Shown piece by piece: positions 1 to 10,811 of a stretch of 64,000 nucleotides of DNA. The stretch comes from Acidovorax sp. MR-S7 (GTDB lineage: Bacteria; Pseudomonadota; Gammaproteobacteria; Burkholderiales; Burkholderiaceae_C), in the NCBI RefSeq assembly GCF_000400995.2, contig NZ_DF238983.1:1-64000 (forward strand), given 5' to 3'. The notes beneath the pieces are model-generated. The model was given only the letters and a program-made list of their open reading frames with translations. It was not told where the DNA came from and searched no databases. A program made the translations under genes and the position numbers. The first letter of the stretch is position 1. Each line of letters opens with the position of its first letter.

Positions 1-264
1 TGAATTCTAGCAGGTTTTGAAAAGTCCTGTCAAACTTTGGGGTCTTTCGATCTTTTCGCCAAACCCCTCACCACCTCAACCACCCGCAACCTTCGTCGCA
101 GACCGCCTCAGCAGCGAAGCCTCAAATTCTACACCGGTTTTAAACACCAGATCAACTCGAAGCAGAGAAATTTTTATCTCCCCCTCTTCTCCGCCCAACC
201 ACCTGTTTACACAACCGGCCGGGCAGCGAAGCCGCGTAGTATAGCCCAGAAATTCCGCATCCAA
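1..264. other. Non-coding stretch, no gene recognised
   Basis: I see no convincing gene here. Short open frames exist on both strands but have low-complexity, Ser/Pro/Arg-rich translations typical of chance. The + strand is rich in C and T. The decamer GCAGCGAAGC occurs twice as a direct repeat, at 111-120 and 223-232. The left edge may hold the 3' flank of an upstream gene or RNA outside the window. Confidence 0.5.
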
Positions 265-789
265 TCAAAGACGCCACTTTTCGAGCAATTTGTCAGGCGT
301 CAGGCTATCGTAGCCTTCGAAAGGCTGATGAATCCAGGGGTTTGTGGGCAGGAATTCGACAGAGTAGTCTGGAGTGAAGGTGGACAAGCCCTTGGTCCAG
401 ATCACGGCGCTGCGCAGCTCCGTGATGGGCTGGTAGTTGGTCTTGAGCATCGCGATCACGGCATTCAGGGTGTGTCCGGAGTCCGCCAAGTCATCCACGA
501 GCAGCACCCGCCCCGCGATTTCTCCCTTCGGCGTGGTGATGAAGCGCGCAATGTCCAGATGGCCCTGCACCGTGCCCGCCTCGGCCCGGTAGGAGCTGGT
601 GGACATGATGGCCAGAGGTTTGTCGAAGATGCGGCTCAGGATGTCGCCCGGTCGTAGCCCCCCACGTGCCAGGCACAGGATCGTGTCGAACTCCCAGCCG
701 GACTGGTGCACCTTCAGTGCCAGTTTCTCGATAAGGTTGTGGTACTCGTCGTAGCTTACGTAGAGGTGCTTGCCGTCTTCTGTCAGCAT
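265..789 (-). CDS. Phosphoribosyltransferase (hypoxanthine/xanthine type)
   Basis: A 174-residue type I phosphoribosyltransferase fold that transfers ribose 5-phosphate from PRPP to a purine base in cytoplasmic salvage. The PRPP-binding loop is clear at about residues 95-109 (VLLVDDLADSGHTL), and an upstream CLARGGLRPGDIL segment matches the family's PPi loop region. The ATG at 789 is preceded by AGGAG at good spacing. It lies just downstream of purA on the same strand, so it probably shares that transcript and links salvage with AMP synthesis. The exact base specificity (hypoxanthine, xanthine or guanine) cannot be read from the sequence. Confidence 0.9.
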   Translation of the reverse strand: MLTEDGKHLYVSYDEYHNLIEKLALKVHQSGWEFDTILCLARGGLRPGDILSRIFDKPLAIMSTSSYRAEAGTVQGHLDIARFITTPKGEIAGRVLLVDDLADSGHTLNAVIAMLKTNYQPITELRSAVIWTKGLSTFTPDYSVEFLPTNPWIHQPFEGYDSLTPDKLLEKWRL

Positions 790-801
790 TGGATACTCCT
801 A

Positions 802-847
802 TTTTTATAGCTTCTAGCGCTTGATACACAAGTGCTCAATGCCAAAA
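802..847 (+). repeat. Dispersed 3'-intergenic palindromic repeat, copy 1
   Basis: Orientation A (AGCT...GCGCTT-spacer-AAG.GCT...GCC on the + strand), somewhat degenerate. It lies 5 bases beyond the purA stop codon and before the phosphoribosyltransferase start. The core arms GCGCTT and AAGTGC flank a short spacer. Confidence 0.75.
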
Positions 848-851
848 TCGT

Positions 852-2240
<1,389 letters not shown>

Positions 2241-2258
2241 TCAAATGCTGAAGAAATC

Positions 2259-3410
2259 TCAAATGGCCCGGACGACCCAGCGGCCGCCCATGTGAACCAG
2301 TTCACGGTCGCAGTGGAACTCATCCACCTCGCTGCCATGTCCCGGCAGCATGCACACCACGGTCTCGCCTTGCTGACGCAGGGCGGCGATTGCGATGTGG
2401 ACATCATCGGTCTCCCCCCAGGGCGCACGGATAGCGGCCCTCAAGGGACGCGGAGACACCACGCTCACCAGCTGCTTGACGTCCAGCAGGCTGAAGCCGA
2501 CGGCGGGACGGTTGCGCCCGAACACGGCACCGACTTCGTCATAGCGCCCCCCACGCACCAGTGCATCGCTGGCCCCTTGAGCGTAGACGGCGAAACGTGC
2601 ACCGCTGTAGTAGGAATACCCGCGCAGGTCGGCCAGGTCGAAAGTGACCCTGGCACCCTGGATACGTGCCGCGATGGTTCTCAAATCCGATAGCGCCTGC
2701 CGCATGCCTGCATTGGGCTGGAGTCGCTTTTCGGCCTCATCCAACACCGCCGCATCGCCATACAGCTGGAGCAGCGCCATCAGGCCGTCGCGCGATGCAG
2801 CCGGGAAATCCTTGGTCAGGCACGCCAATTCGCTCGCGTCTTTGGCAGCCAGTGCCGCATGCACGCGGCTGAGCGCCTGCAGTCCCACCGGCAGCCCTGC
2901 GAGCAGGCTGCTGACGATACGCACATCGGCCAAGTCCACGCTGATGTCCTGCACATTCGCGCTGCGCAGGCATTCCAGGGAGAGCTGCACCGCCTCGATG
3001 TCGGCCTCGATGCCGGCATGGCCATAGATCTCCGCACCGAATTGCAGCGGTTCGCGCGTGGCATGGGGGCGGTCGGGCCGGGTGTGCATGACGGGGCCGC
3101 AATAGCACAGCCGCGTCACACCACGGCGGTTCAGCAGGTGCGCATCGATGCGCGCTACCTGCTGCGTGGTATCGGCCCGCAGGCCCAGGGAACGCCCGGA
3201 GAGCTGGTCGACCAGCTTGAAGGTCTGCAAGTCCAGGGCTTCTCCCGTGCCGGTCAGCAGCGAGTCGAGATGCTCCAGGAGCGGCGGCATGACCAGCTCG
3301 TATCCATAGCTGCGCGCCGTATCGAGCAGCCCTCGGCGAAGTTCTTCGATGTGCCGGGCCTCGGAGGGCAAGACATCGGCAATGTGATCCGGCAGGACCC
3401 AGGCAGACAT
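2259..3410 (-). CDS. hisZ: ATP phosphoribosyltransferase regulatory subunit
   Basis: A 383-residue HisS-like class II synthetase core without the tRNA-binding C-terminal domain. HisZ pairs with short-form HisG to make the first enzyme of histidine biosynthesis and gives it feedback control. Class II-like segments include [12 protein letters not shown] near residue 42 and [12 protein letters not shown], while the HisS signature for histidyl-adenylate formation is not intact. The true HisS lies elsewhere in this window, which supports a regulatory role for this paralogue. The neighbourhood (hflC, DUF2065, hisZ, purA) is the standard betaproteobacterial order. No hisG is seen here. Confidence 0.95.
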   Translation of the reverse strand: MSAWVLPDHIADVLPSEARHIEELRRGLLDTARSYGYELVMPPLLEHLDSLLTGTGEALDLQTFKLVDQLSGRSLGLRADTTQQVARIDAHLLNRRGVTRLCYCGPVMHTRPDRPHATREPLQFGAEIYGHAGIEADIEAVQLSLECLRSANVQDISVDLADVRIVSSLLAGLPVGLQALSRVHAALAAKDASELACLTKDFPAASRDGLMALLQLYGDAAVLDEAEKRLQPNAGMRQALSDLRTIAARIQGARVTFDLADLRGYSYYSGARFAVYAQGASDALVRGGRYDEVGAVFGRNRPAVGFSLLDVKQLVSVVSPRPLRAAIRAPWGETDDVHIAIAALRQQGETVVCMLPGHGSEVDEFHCDRELVHMGGRWVVRAI

Positions 3411-3481
3411 GGGAGGGGTAGGCTGTTAAAAACGTGATTCTACCGGCAGGGGTGCCCATGCATTCTAGGAGCATCCAGACG

Positions 3482-3670
3482 CTAGAGCATCGCCAGGGCA
3501 ATGGCTCCGATCGCTATGCTCAGCAGGCCGCAGAAACGGATCTGCCCATCGCGCAGTTGCAGCATCTGCATGGACATGCGCCGCCAGCCGGCCGGTGATA
3601 CGAAGGGCAATGCCCCTTCGATCACCAGCACCAGGGCCAAGGCGGGCCAGAGGCTATCCATCCACTCCAT
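3482..3670 (-). CDS. DUF2065 small inner-membrane protein (YjeT family)
   Basis: A 62-residue protein with two hydrophobic segments, residues about 7-25 and 45-61, separated by a short basic loop (PAGWRRMSMQML). This is the whole of the DUF2065/YjeT family architecture. The family sits beside hflK-hflC in many proteobacteria, as here, where it lies 29 bases downstream of hflC. Its function is unknown, and the conserved context suggests a link with the HflKC/FtsH membrane complex. The ATG at 3670 has no strong ribosome site, and the second Met at residue 4 is an alternative start. Confidence 0.88.
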   Translation of the reverse strand: MEWMDSLWPALALVLVIEGALPFVSPAGWRRMSMQMLQLRDGQIRFCGLLSIAIGAIALAML

Positions 3671-3699
3671 GGCTAGGCGCCAGCGGCCGACCGGACAGG

Positions 3700-4599
3700 C
3701 TATTGGCGTGCGCCCGCACCCGGGGCCGCGCCCCGAAAGGCCTTGAAGAAATCGGACGAGGACGGGTCCACGACCATCACGTCGCTCTTGCGGTTGAAGC
3801 TCGACTTGTAAGCCTCGAGACTGCGGTAGAACTGGGCGAACTGGGGATCGCGCCCAAAGGCTTCCGCATAGACTCGCGCCGCTTCCGCATCGCCGTCACC
3901 CTTGAGCTTCTGGGCATCGCGGTAGGCGTTGGCGATGGTGATCTCGCGCTGGCGGTCCGCGTCGGCACGGATCTTTTCACCTTCTGCCGCGCCCGTGGAG
4001 CGCAATTCGTTCGCCACGCGCTTGCGCTCGGCTTCCATGCGCCGGTAGACCGACTCCGTGATCGCCTCCACATAGTCGACACGGGTGATGCGCACATCCA
4101 CGACGTCCACGCCCCAGGGCTTGGCACCGCGCACGGCCTCCAGCACTTCGCGCTTCACATCCGACATGAGCGCATCGCGCTTGAGCGACAGCAATTCCTT
4201 GACCGTGCGGCGGTTGACCTCCTCCTGGAACGCATTGCGCACCACGCGGTTCAACTGCAGCGCGCCTGCGCTCTCGTCGAGGCCCACGTTCCGGATGTAC
4301 TCGGACGGATCGCTGATACGCCAGCGCACGTACCAGTCGATGACCACGCGCTGCTTTTCCGCCGTCAGCATCGACTCCGTATCGGAGCTGTCGAGGGTCA
4401 GCAGGCGCTTGTCGATGTAGCGGACGTTCTGGAACGGCGGCGGCAGCTTGAAATTCAACCCCGGCTCCGTGATCACTTCCTTGATCTGGCCCAGCGCGTA
4501 CACCACGCCAAATTGCCTTTGGTCCACCACGAACACCATGGAGCTCAGCAGCGCCAAAACCACCAGAAGGGTCGATGCAATAAATCCGATTCTGTTCAC
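3700..4599 (-). CDS. hflC: FtsH protease modulator HflC
   Basis: A 299-residue SPFH/band-7 protein with an N-terminal membrane anchor (about residues 5-25) and a long Ala/Glu/Arg-rich coiled-coil stretch in the second half. HflC assembles with HflK into a periplasm-facing cage around the FtsH protease and tunes its activity. The start is GTG at 4599 with AGGAGA six bases upstream. The hflK stop lies only 9 bases away, so the two are translationally close. The C-terminus, FFKAFRGAAPGAGARQ, resembles other betaproteobacterial HflC tails. Confidence 0.96.
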   Translation of the reverse strand: MNRIGFIASTLLVVLALLSSMVFVVDQRQFGVVYALGQIKEVITEPGLNFKLPPPFQNVRYIDKRLLTLDSSDTESMLTAEKQRVVIDWYVRWRISDPSEYIRNVGLDESAGALQLNRVVRNAFQEEVNRRTVKELLSLKRDALMSDVKREVLEAVRGAKPWGVDVVDVRITRVDYVEAITESVYRRMEAERKRVANELRSTGAAEGEKIRADADRQREITIANAYRDAQKLKGDGDAEAARVYAEAFGRDPQFAQFYRSLEAYKSSFNRKSDVMVVDPSSSDFFKAFRGAAPGAGARQ

Positions 4600-4608
4600 A
4601 TCGCTCTC

Positions 4609-5919
4609 CTATCGAGACTCGCGGTCACGCGTGCGGCTGGTATCGCGGGCACGCGAATCCCCTGGAAAAGTCGAGGCAGCAGGCGGCAGGCTCGAGCTGG
4701 TGGCCGGCGGCGATTCAAGCGCTGCTCCAGGCACCGGTGTCTGCGAAACGCTTTGCATGATCTTGTCCAGAGGCAGGTAGAGCAGGTTCGACCCCTGACG
4801 CGACTCCACCAATACCTTGGTGACGTTGCTGTAGATCTGCTGCATGGACTCCAGGTACATACGGTCGCGCGTGACCTGGGGCGCCTTCTGGTATTCCGCC
4901 AGGACCGCGCTGAATCGCTGCGTGTCACCTTGCGCCTGCGCCACGATCCGCGCCTTGTAGGCGGCTGCTTCCTCAATGAGGCGAGAGGCCGAACCCACGG
5001 CGCGCGGAACGACGTCGTTGGCATAGGCCTGCGCCTCGTTCTTCGTGCGCTCGCGCTCCTGGCCGGCTTTCAGCACATCGTCGAATGCAGCCTGCACCTG
5101 TTCCGGAGGTCGCACGCCGCCTTGCTGCAGGTTGATGCCCACCACTTCGACTCCGACCTTGTAGCGGTCCAGGATGGTCTGCATGAGGGTGCGCACGCGC
5201 GGAGCGATCTGGTCGCGCTCCTCGGCCAGCGCCGTATCCATCCGCATCTTGCCGACGACTTCCCGTACCGACGTTTCTGCGGCCTGGACCACGGCATCGG
5301 CCGGGTTGCGGCTTTCGAACAGCCAGGCGCGGGCATCGTTCAGCCGGTATTGCACGGCGAACTTGATCTCGACGATGTTCTCGTCCTCGGTCAGCATCGC
5401 GGATTCGCGCAGCCCCGTGCTCTTGATAATGCTGTCGCGGCCCACATCCGCCGAGCGGATCTGGGTAACGAACACGAGCTCATGGCGTTGGATGGGATAC
5501 GGAAGCCGCCAATTGAAGCCGGCGTTCACCGTGCTCTTGTACTTGCCGAATTGCGTGATGACGGCCTGCTGGCCTTCCTGGACGATGAAGAAGCCCGTGC
5601 CCAGCCATATGAGCACCGCCACCGCAGCAATGAGCCCGACCCCGACGCCCGCATTCTTCATGTCGGGCTGAAAGCCGCCACCACCGCCGCCCGAGGCGCC
5701 ACCCCAGCCGCCGCTACCGCGGCCACCGAACAGGCTGCCGAGCTTGCGGTTGAGATCTCGCCACAGTTCGTCCAGGTCCGGCGGCTGCCCGCCAGGCCCC
5801 GGATCCCGGTTCCTTCCTCCTTGCGGAGGCTCCGTGGGCGGGCGCTCGGGGTCCGGCTTCTGGCCACTCTCCCCCTTGCTGTCGCCCCGCCCCCAGCGCG
5901 GATCGTTGAGATTGAACAT
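4609..5919 (-). CDS. hflK: FtsH protease modulator HflK
   Basis: HflK is the partner of HflC in the membrane SPFH complex that modulates FtsH. From the ATG at 5919 the protein has 436 residues: a Pro/Gly-rich cytoplasmic leader, one membrane segment (GVGLIAAVAVLIWLGTGFFI), the SPFH domain and a coiled-coil C-terminus. The start is uncertain. The frame stays open upstream to an ATG at 5976, giving 19 extra residues, and neither site has a clear ribosome-binding sequence. I chose 5919 because FNLNDPRWGRG is the familiar N-terminus of this family in related bacteria. Confidence 0.93.
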   Translation of the reverse strand: MFNLNDPRWGRGDSKGESGQKPDPERPPTEPPQGGRNRDPGPGGQPPDLDELWRDLNRKLGSLFGGRGSGGWGGASGGGGGGFQPDMKNAGVGVGLIAAVAVLIWLGTGFFIVQEGQQAVITQFGKYKSTVNAGFNWRLPYPIQRHELVFVTQIRSADVGRDSIIKSTGLRESAMLTEDENIVEIKFAVQYRLNDARAWLFESRNPADAVVQAAETSVREVVGKMRMDTALAEERDQIAPRVRTLMQTILDRYKVGVEVVGINLQQGGVRPPEQVQAAFDDVLKAGQERERTKNEAQAYANDVVPRAVGSASRLIEEAAAYKARIVAQAQGDTQRFSAVLAEYQKAPQVTRDRMYLESMQQIYSNVTKVLVESRQGSNLLYLPLDKIMQSVSQTPVPGAALESPPATSSSLPPAASTFPGDSRARDTSRTRDRESR

Positions 5920-6029
5920 CCCCCGGATGCGCGCAGGCAGCAGGGCCCAGCGGGAGGTACGATGGTGAAGATTCATGCGCAAGGTCTTTGCTATTCTGAA
6001 GACGTAGGAACAGCTGGCATTGTGCCCAA

Positions 6030-7208
6030 TCAGTCGGAAGGGGCCGGTAATTCAGCAGTCCCATTTGGGGTCATCGCATCTTGCGATGCAGCCTGGACCA
6101 TGGACGCCAGTTGCTCCCGCAAGGCGGCCAAGCCATCGCCTTGCCGCGCACTGACGAAAATGCGGGGCACTTGCCGCCCATCCAATTCATACACATCCTG
6201 CACAGCGACAGGCCGCACATCTGCAGGCATGGCATCCAGCTTGTTGAACACCAGGATCTGCGGAATGTCCGAAGCGCCGATCTCTGCCAGCACATGCTGC
6301 ACCTGCGCTATCTGCTCGGGATACCCGGGATTCGCCGCATCCACCACATGCAAAAGCAGGTCCGCGTCCACGGCCTCCTGCAACGTGGCCTGGAAGGCAT
6401 CCACCAGACCGTGCGGGAGGTCGCGGATGAAGCCCACGGTGTCGGACAGAGACACGGAGCCGGCCAGTTCTCCCAGGTAGAGCTGGCGCGTCGTCGTATC
6501 CAGGGTGGCGAACAACTGGTCGGCGGCATAGGCGCGCGCCTTCACCAGAGCGTTGAACAAGGTGGATTTGCCCGCGTTGGTGTAACCCACCAGGGAGATG
6601 TTGAAGGTATCGCGCCGCTCACGCTGCTTGCGCTGGGTGGCGCGCTGCCGCTTCACCTTCACGAGCCGCTCCCTCGTGCGCTTGATGGCTTCGCCGATCA
6701 TGCGCCGGTCCAGCTCGATCTGGGTTTCACCGGGGCCTCCCCGCGTGCCGATGCCCCCGCGCTGGCGCTCCAGGTGGGACCAGCGCCGGACGAGGCGGGT
6801 GCTGAGATACTGCAGGCGCGCAAGCTCCACCTGCAGCTTGCCTTCGTGGCTGCGGGCGCGCTGCGCGAAGATTTCGAGGATCAGCAATGTCCTGTCGTTG
6901 ACAGGCAGTTGCAGATGCCGCTCCAGGTTGCGCTGCTGCGCCGGGCTCAGCGCCTGGTCGAAAAGCACCTCCTTCGCGCCATGCATCTGCGCCAGGGTGC
7001 GGATCTCGTCCGCCTTGCCACTTCCGACGAAAAGAGCGGCATCGGGCGCCTTGCGCTTGCAAGTCAAGCGCGCAACAGGCGCCAAGCCGGCAGTTTGCGC
7101 CAGCAAGCCCAGCTCTTCCAGCTCGGCATCGAAGTGAGGAGCACCGAAATCCACGCCGACCAGCAAGACCGGCGCGGATGGTGTGTCAGGGGTGTCGTGG
7201 AAACCCAA
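6030..7208 (-). CDS. hflX: Ribosome-associated GTPase HflX
   Basis: A 392-residue Obg-HflX superfamily GTPase. The N-terminal HflX domain carries the glycine-rich GGIGTRGGPGETQIE at about residues 151-165, and the G1 loop GYTNAGKST is at about 208-216. HflX binds 50S/70S ribosomes and rescues or splits stalled ribosomes after stress. The start appears to be TTG at 7208 with AAGGA nine bases upstream; the nearby ATG is in another frame. hfq lies upstream and hflK-hflC downstream on the same strand, the classic hfq-hflX-hflK-hflC operon. Confidence 0.95.
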   Translation of the reverse strand: MGFHDTPDTPSAPVLLVGVDFGAPHFDAELEELGLLAQTAGLAPVARLTCKRKAPDAALFVGSGKADEIRTLAQMHGAKEVLFDQALSPAQQRNLERHLQLPVNDRTLLILEIFAQRARSHEGKLQVELARLQYLSTRLVRRWSHLERQRGGIGTRGGPGETQIELDRRMIGEAIKRTRERLVKVKRQRATQRKQRERRDTFNISLVGYTNAGKSTLFNALVKARAYAADQLFATLDTTTRQLYLGELAGSVSLSDTVGFIRDLPHGLVDAFQATLQEAVDADLLLHVVDAANPGYPEQIAQVQHVLAEIGASDIPQILVFNKLDAMPADVRPVAVQDVYELDGRQVPRIFVSARQGDGLAALREQLASMVQAASQDAMTPNGTAELPAPSD

Positions 7209-7276
7209 GGCTGCATGTCCTTGAATACGAAGCGCGCAGGCGCTCCCGGCGCAGCCTCAGGCAAAAAGGCAAGGGC

Positions 7277-7525
7277 TTACTGGCCGTCGCCGTCACTCGG
7301 CTCGGCGGTGGAGAAATTGACGGCCCTGCCCGGCACGATGGTGGAGATGGCGTGCTTGTAGACCATCTGCGTCACGGTATTGCGCAGCAGCACGACATAC
7401 TGGTCGAAAGATTCGATCTGGCCTTGGAGCTTGATGCCGTTCACCAGGTAGATGGACACCGGGACATGCTCGCGGCGCAGCGCGTTCAGGAACGGATCTT
7501 GAAGAAGTTGGCCTTTATTGCTCAC
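7277..7525 (-). CDS. hfq: RNA chaperone Hfq
   Basis: An 82-residue Sm-like protein that forms a hexameric ring and matches small RNAs to mRNAs. Sm1 and Sm2 are complete, including the diagnostic YKHAIST motif. The start is the GTG at 7525 (reading [13 protein letters not shown]) with GGAG six bases upstream; a longer open frame reaches an upstream Met at 7573 but its extra residues are not Hfq-like. The acidic C-terminal tail is short, as in other betaproteobacteria. First gene of the hfq-hflX-hflK-hflC group, 99 bases after der. Confidence 0.98.
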   Translation of the reverse strand: MSNKGQLLQDPFLNALRREHVPVSIYLVNGIKLQGQIESFDQYVVLLRNTVTQMVYKHAISTIVPGRAVNFSTAEPSDGDGQ

Positions 7526-7623
7526 GATATTCTCCGTGTTCAAGAATGTTGTTGTAAACCAGCACCTTACCACAGCCCAAGTGCCCTGCGCCGTTCAGGG
7601 ACTAGAAACCGCCCTGCTGAGGA

Positions 7624-8964
7624 TCAGGAATCGTTCTTGTCCGCGTAAGGGTTCTTCGACGTCTTCATTTCGATGCGCAACGGCGTTCCCACCAGATCGA
7701 ATTCCTTGCGGAAACGCCCTTCCAGGAAGCGCTTATAGGCATCGGTGACGTGCTCCAGCGAGTTGCCATGGATCACGATGACCGGCGGGTTCATGCCGCC
7801 CTGGTGGGCGTAGCGCAGCTTGGGGCGGAACATGCCCGAGCGCTGGGGGCTCTGGAACTGGACCGACTCCAGCAGCAGCCGCGTCAGCACTGGCGTGGGC
7901 ATCTTGCAGACAGCGGCCTTGTAGGCCTGCACGATGGACGCCCACAGCGGCCCGATGCCCTGGCGCTTCTTGGCCGAGATGAAATGCAGGGAAGCGAACT
8001 TGAGGAACGACAGCCGCGACTCGATCGAGCGCTCCAGCTGCTGGCGCCCGTAATCGTCCACGGCATCCCACTTGTTGACGGCGATCACCACGGCGCGGCC
8101 GCTCTCCAGGATGTAGCCCGCGATGTGGGCGTCCTGGTCCGTCACGCCCTGAGTGGCATCCAGCAGCAGCAGCACCACGTTGGCGGATTCGATCGCCTGC
8201 AGGGTCTTGACGACGGAGAACTTCTCGATCGCCTCGAACACCTTGCCCTTGCGGCGCAAGCCGGCCGTGTCGATCAGCTCGAACTTCTGCCCGTGCCGCT
8301 CGAAGGGCACCGAGATCGCATCGCGCGTGGTGCCCGGCATGTCGAACGCGACCAGACGCTCTTCGCCCAGCCAGGTGTTGATCAACGTGGATTTGCCCAC
8401 GTTGGGCCGCCCCGCCACGGCCAGGCGGATCACATTCTTCTCGGCCTCGCCCGCTGCGTCCTCTTCCGGAAGCGCCAGCGGTTCCAGCGCCATTTCCACG
8501 AGGCTGCGGATGCCCTGCCCGTGCGCAGCCGAGACAGGATGCACCTCTCCCAGCCCCAGTTCATAGAACTCGGCCAGCAGCGCACTGTCCTGCATGCCCT
8601 CCGCCTTGTTACCCACCAGCACGCAGGGCTTGCCCAGGCGGCGCAGGTAGTTGGCGATGTCGTAGTCCTGCGCGGAAACACCCGCGCGCACGTCCACCAC
8701 GAAGACCACCACGTCCGCCTCGGCCACGGCCTGCTGCGTCTGCTTGGCCATCTCGCGGTAGATGCCGCTGGAGGCATCGGGCTCGAAGCCTCCGGTGTCG
8801 ATGACGATGTATTCGTGCTTGCCCAGCCTGCCGTTGCCGTAGTGGCGATCACGGGTGAGGCCGGCGAAGTCGGCCACGATGGCATCGCGCGACTTGGTCA
8901 GGCGGTTGAACAGGGTGGATTTGCCCACATTGGGCCGCCCCACCAGAGCGATGACTGGCTTCAT
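7624..8964 (-). CDS. der: Ribosome biogenesis GTPase Der (EngA)
   Basis: A 446-residue protein with two tandem GTPase domains, the hallmark of Der/EngA, followed by a KH-like domain. The first G1 motif GRPNVGKST is at residues 9-17 and the second at about 185-193. NKWD marks the guanine-specificity loop of the second domain, and DTGGF and DTAGL mark the two G3 loops. It acts in 50S subunit maturation and is essential in most bacteria. It follows bamB by 11 bases on the same strand, so bamB-der-hfq probably share transcription. Confidence 0.98.
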   Translation of the reverse strand: MKPVIALVGRPNVGKSTLFNRLTKSRDAIVADFAGLTRDRHYGNGRLGKHEYIVIDTGGFEPDASSGIYREMAKQTQQAVAEADVVVFVVDVRAGVSAQDYDIANYLRRLGKPCVLVGNKAEGMQDSALLAEFYELGLGEVHPVSAAHGQGIRSLVEMALEPLALPEEDAAGEAEKNVIRLAVAGRPNVGKSTLINTWLGEERLVAFDMPGTTRDAISVPFERHGQKFELIDTAGLRRKGKVFEAIEKFSVVKTLQAIESANVVLLLLDATQGVTDQDAHIAGYILESGRAVVIAVNKWDAVDDYGRQQLERSIESRLSFLKFASLHFISAKKRQGIGPLWASIVQAYKAAVCKMPTPVLTRLLLESVQFQSPQRSGMFRPKLRYAHQGGMNPPVIVIHGNSLEHVTDAYKRFLEGRFRKEFDLVGTPLRIEMKTSKNPYADKNDS

Positions 8965-8975
8965 TCCCGTTCCGA

Positions 8976-10124
8976 TCAGTCAGGACGGAAGCCGTAGACG
9001 CCGCCATTGCGCGTCACGACCACGAGGGTATCCCCCGCCACCACGGGCGTGGCCGCGATGGCAGAGCCATCCGTCGTCAGGCGGTTCAAGGGCGCTGCAT
9101 CCTCGCGGGACAGCAGGTGGACCAGCCCGGTGCTGTCGCCGATCACGACGGAGCGCCCCAGCAGCAAGGGTGCGGTCAGATCACGGTACTGCAGCCGCTC
9201 CGACGACCAGGCGCGCGAGCCATCGGCCCGACGCCACGCGATGACGGTGCCGTTGCTTTCCGTGCCGAACAGCAGGGTGTCGTCGCCATGAATGCCCTCG
9301 CTGCCGTTGGCCGGCTGCGTCCAGGCCATCGCGCCGCGTGCCGCGTTGACGCAGCCCACCGTGGCCTGGAAGGCCCGCGCACAGATGCTGTCGCCGACAC
9401 GGCTGGTCGGGCCCACGATTTCCACGAGCCGCTCGACATCGTTGGTGCCCCGCGGACTGGCCAGCGGTGCTTCCCACCGCACGACACCGTTGTCCGGATT
9501 GAAGCCCACCAGGCGGCCCGACAGCCCGGCGACCAGCGTGTCGCCCACCGCCATCAGGACGCCGCCCTGGCGCAGGATCAGGGGCTCGCCGGGGCGCTGC
9601 TGGGTCCAGAGCCGGTACCCCGTGGCCGCATCGAAGGCGGAAAGCGACCGGTCGGCCGCCAGCACGAACACGCGGTTGCCGGCCACCAGGGGAGCGGTGT
9701 AGGCCTGCGCAGGCAGCGGCTTGCGCCAGATTTCCCGCCCGCCGTCAAGCACGACGACCTGGCTGCTTTGGGTCGTCACCGCAGTCCACCGGCCATCGCT
9801 GCCCACGCCCGATGCTAGGGGAGTGTTCAGGCGCGCCCGCCAGATGTCGCCACCGGTGCGGGCATCCAACGCCGCCACCTCGCCGCCGGCGGATGCCAGG
9901 GTGATGGTGCTGCCCAGGACGTGCACGTCCACCTGCACACCCGACAGCGAGCCGACTTTGGCCGTCCAGGCCTGCCGCACAGGAAGCACGGGCACGTTGG
10001 GGCCCAGTTCCTTGGGCTTGGGCTTGGAAGAGCCGCCCCACAGCGAGCAGCCACCGATACCCACCAGCGCCGTCAATGCGACGGCCATGGCCAGCGGCCG
10101 CGCGGTTTGAAAAACGTGTCTCAC
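8976..10124 (-). CDS. bamB: Outer-membrane assembly lipoprotein BamB
   Basis: A 382-residue lipoprotein with PQQ-type beta-propeller repeats, part of the Bam complex that inserts beta-barrel proteins into the outer membrane. The signal peptide ends in the lipobox VGIGGC, with the acylated cysteine at about residue 26. Propeller blades recur through the protein, for example [14 protein letters not shown] and [13 protein letters not shown]. The start is GTG at 10124. Its GTGA overlaps the stop of the upstream TPR gene by four bases, showing translational coupling with that envelope protein. Confidence 0.95.
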   Translation of the reverse strand: MRHVFQTARPLAMAVALTALVGIGGCSLWGGSSKPKPKELGPNVPVLPVRQAWTAKVGSLSGVQVDVHVLGSTITLASAGGEVAALDARTGGDIWRARLNTPLASGVGSDGRWTAVTTQSSQVVVLDGGREIWRKPLPAQAYTAPLVAGNRVFVLAADRSLSAFDAATGYRLWTQQRPGEPLILRQGGVLMAVGDTLVAGLSGRLVGFNPDNGVVRWEAPLASPRGTNDVERLVEIVGPTSRVGDSICARAFQATVGCVNAARGAMAWTQPANGSEGIHGDDTLLFGTESNGTVIAWRRADGSRAWSSERLQYRDLTAPLLLGRSVVIGDSTGLVHLLSREDAAPLNRLTTDGSAIAATPVVAGDTLVVVTRNGGVYGFRPD

Positions 10125-10798
10125 GCAGCGCTCCCAGGCTGTGCCGCGGACGCGGCATCCACGCGCGCGCCCAGGGCGTTCAATTTGGCTTCCACCAGGC
10201 GGCGGTACTCCGCCCGCTCATCCAGCGCCTGGTAGGCGCGGCGGTATTCCGCGACGGCTTCTGGCTTCTTGTCCTGAAGGGCGAGCACATCGCCCTTGCG
10301 GTCCGCCACCATGGCGGCGAACTCGACCGGGAAGCTGCCCGACAGCTGGGCCAGCGCATCGTCATAGGCCTTTTCCTCGACCAGGACTCCGGCGAGGCGC
10401 AGCTTGCCCAGCGCCCTGTAGCCCTCGTCGGCGGCCTTCTCGGCCACCCAGGCCAGCACGGGCTTCGCGGCATCCCACTTGCCTGCGTCGGCTAGGGCCT
10501 TCGCGGCCACCAGACCCGCCTGCCCCGCCTGGGCCGTGCCGGCATAGCCCGACTTCAGGTCGCCGAAGGCCTGCTCCACACGCACCAGGTCGCCGGACTG
10601 GGCCGCCGCTTCCACGGCTTCCGCGAGCGCCGCGGCCTGCTGCGCCTGGCGTCCCTGCCAGAACTGGTAACCGTTCCAGGCGGCCAAGCCGCCCATGATG
10701 ACGATCAGCACCCAAGTGATGAGCGTGCCCCAGGTGTTCCAGAAATGCTTGATCTGGTCGAGTTGTTCTTGTTCCTGGAGGTCGAAGTGATTTGCCAT
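10121..10798 (-). CDS. YfgM-like tetratricopeptide membrane protein
   Basis: A 225-residue protein with a cytoplasmic leader (FDLQEQEQLDQIKHFW), one membrane helix at about residues 24-45 and a periplasmic helical TPR region. This is the YfgM/DUF2133 architecture. In E. coli, YfgM is an ancillary SecYEG subunit that helps pass proteins to periplasmic chaperones. It sits between hisS and bamB, the same position as yfgM in E. coli, and overlaps bamB by four bases. Confidence 0.9.
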   Translation of the reverse strand: MANHFDLQEQEQLDQIKHFWNTWGTLITWVLIVIMGGLAAWNGYQFWQGRQAQQAAALAEAVEAAAQSGDLVRVEQAFGDLKSGYAGTAQAGQAGLVAAKALADAGKWDAAKPVLAWVAEKAADEGYRALGKLRLAGVLVEEKAYDDALAQLSGSFPVEFAAMVADRKGDVLALQDKKPEAVAEYRRAYQALDERAEYRRLVEAKLNALGARVDAASAAQPGSAA

Positions 10799-10811
10799 GT
10801 TGCGGTTCCGT

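Noticed and set aside
3595-6480. A 961-codon open frame on the + strand antisense to hflC and hflK
   Set aside because: The translation is His/Arg-rich and resembles no protein, while the opposite strand holds well-conserved hflC and hflK.
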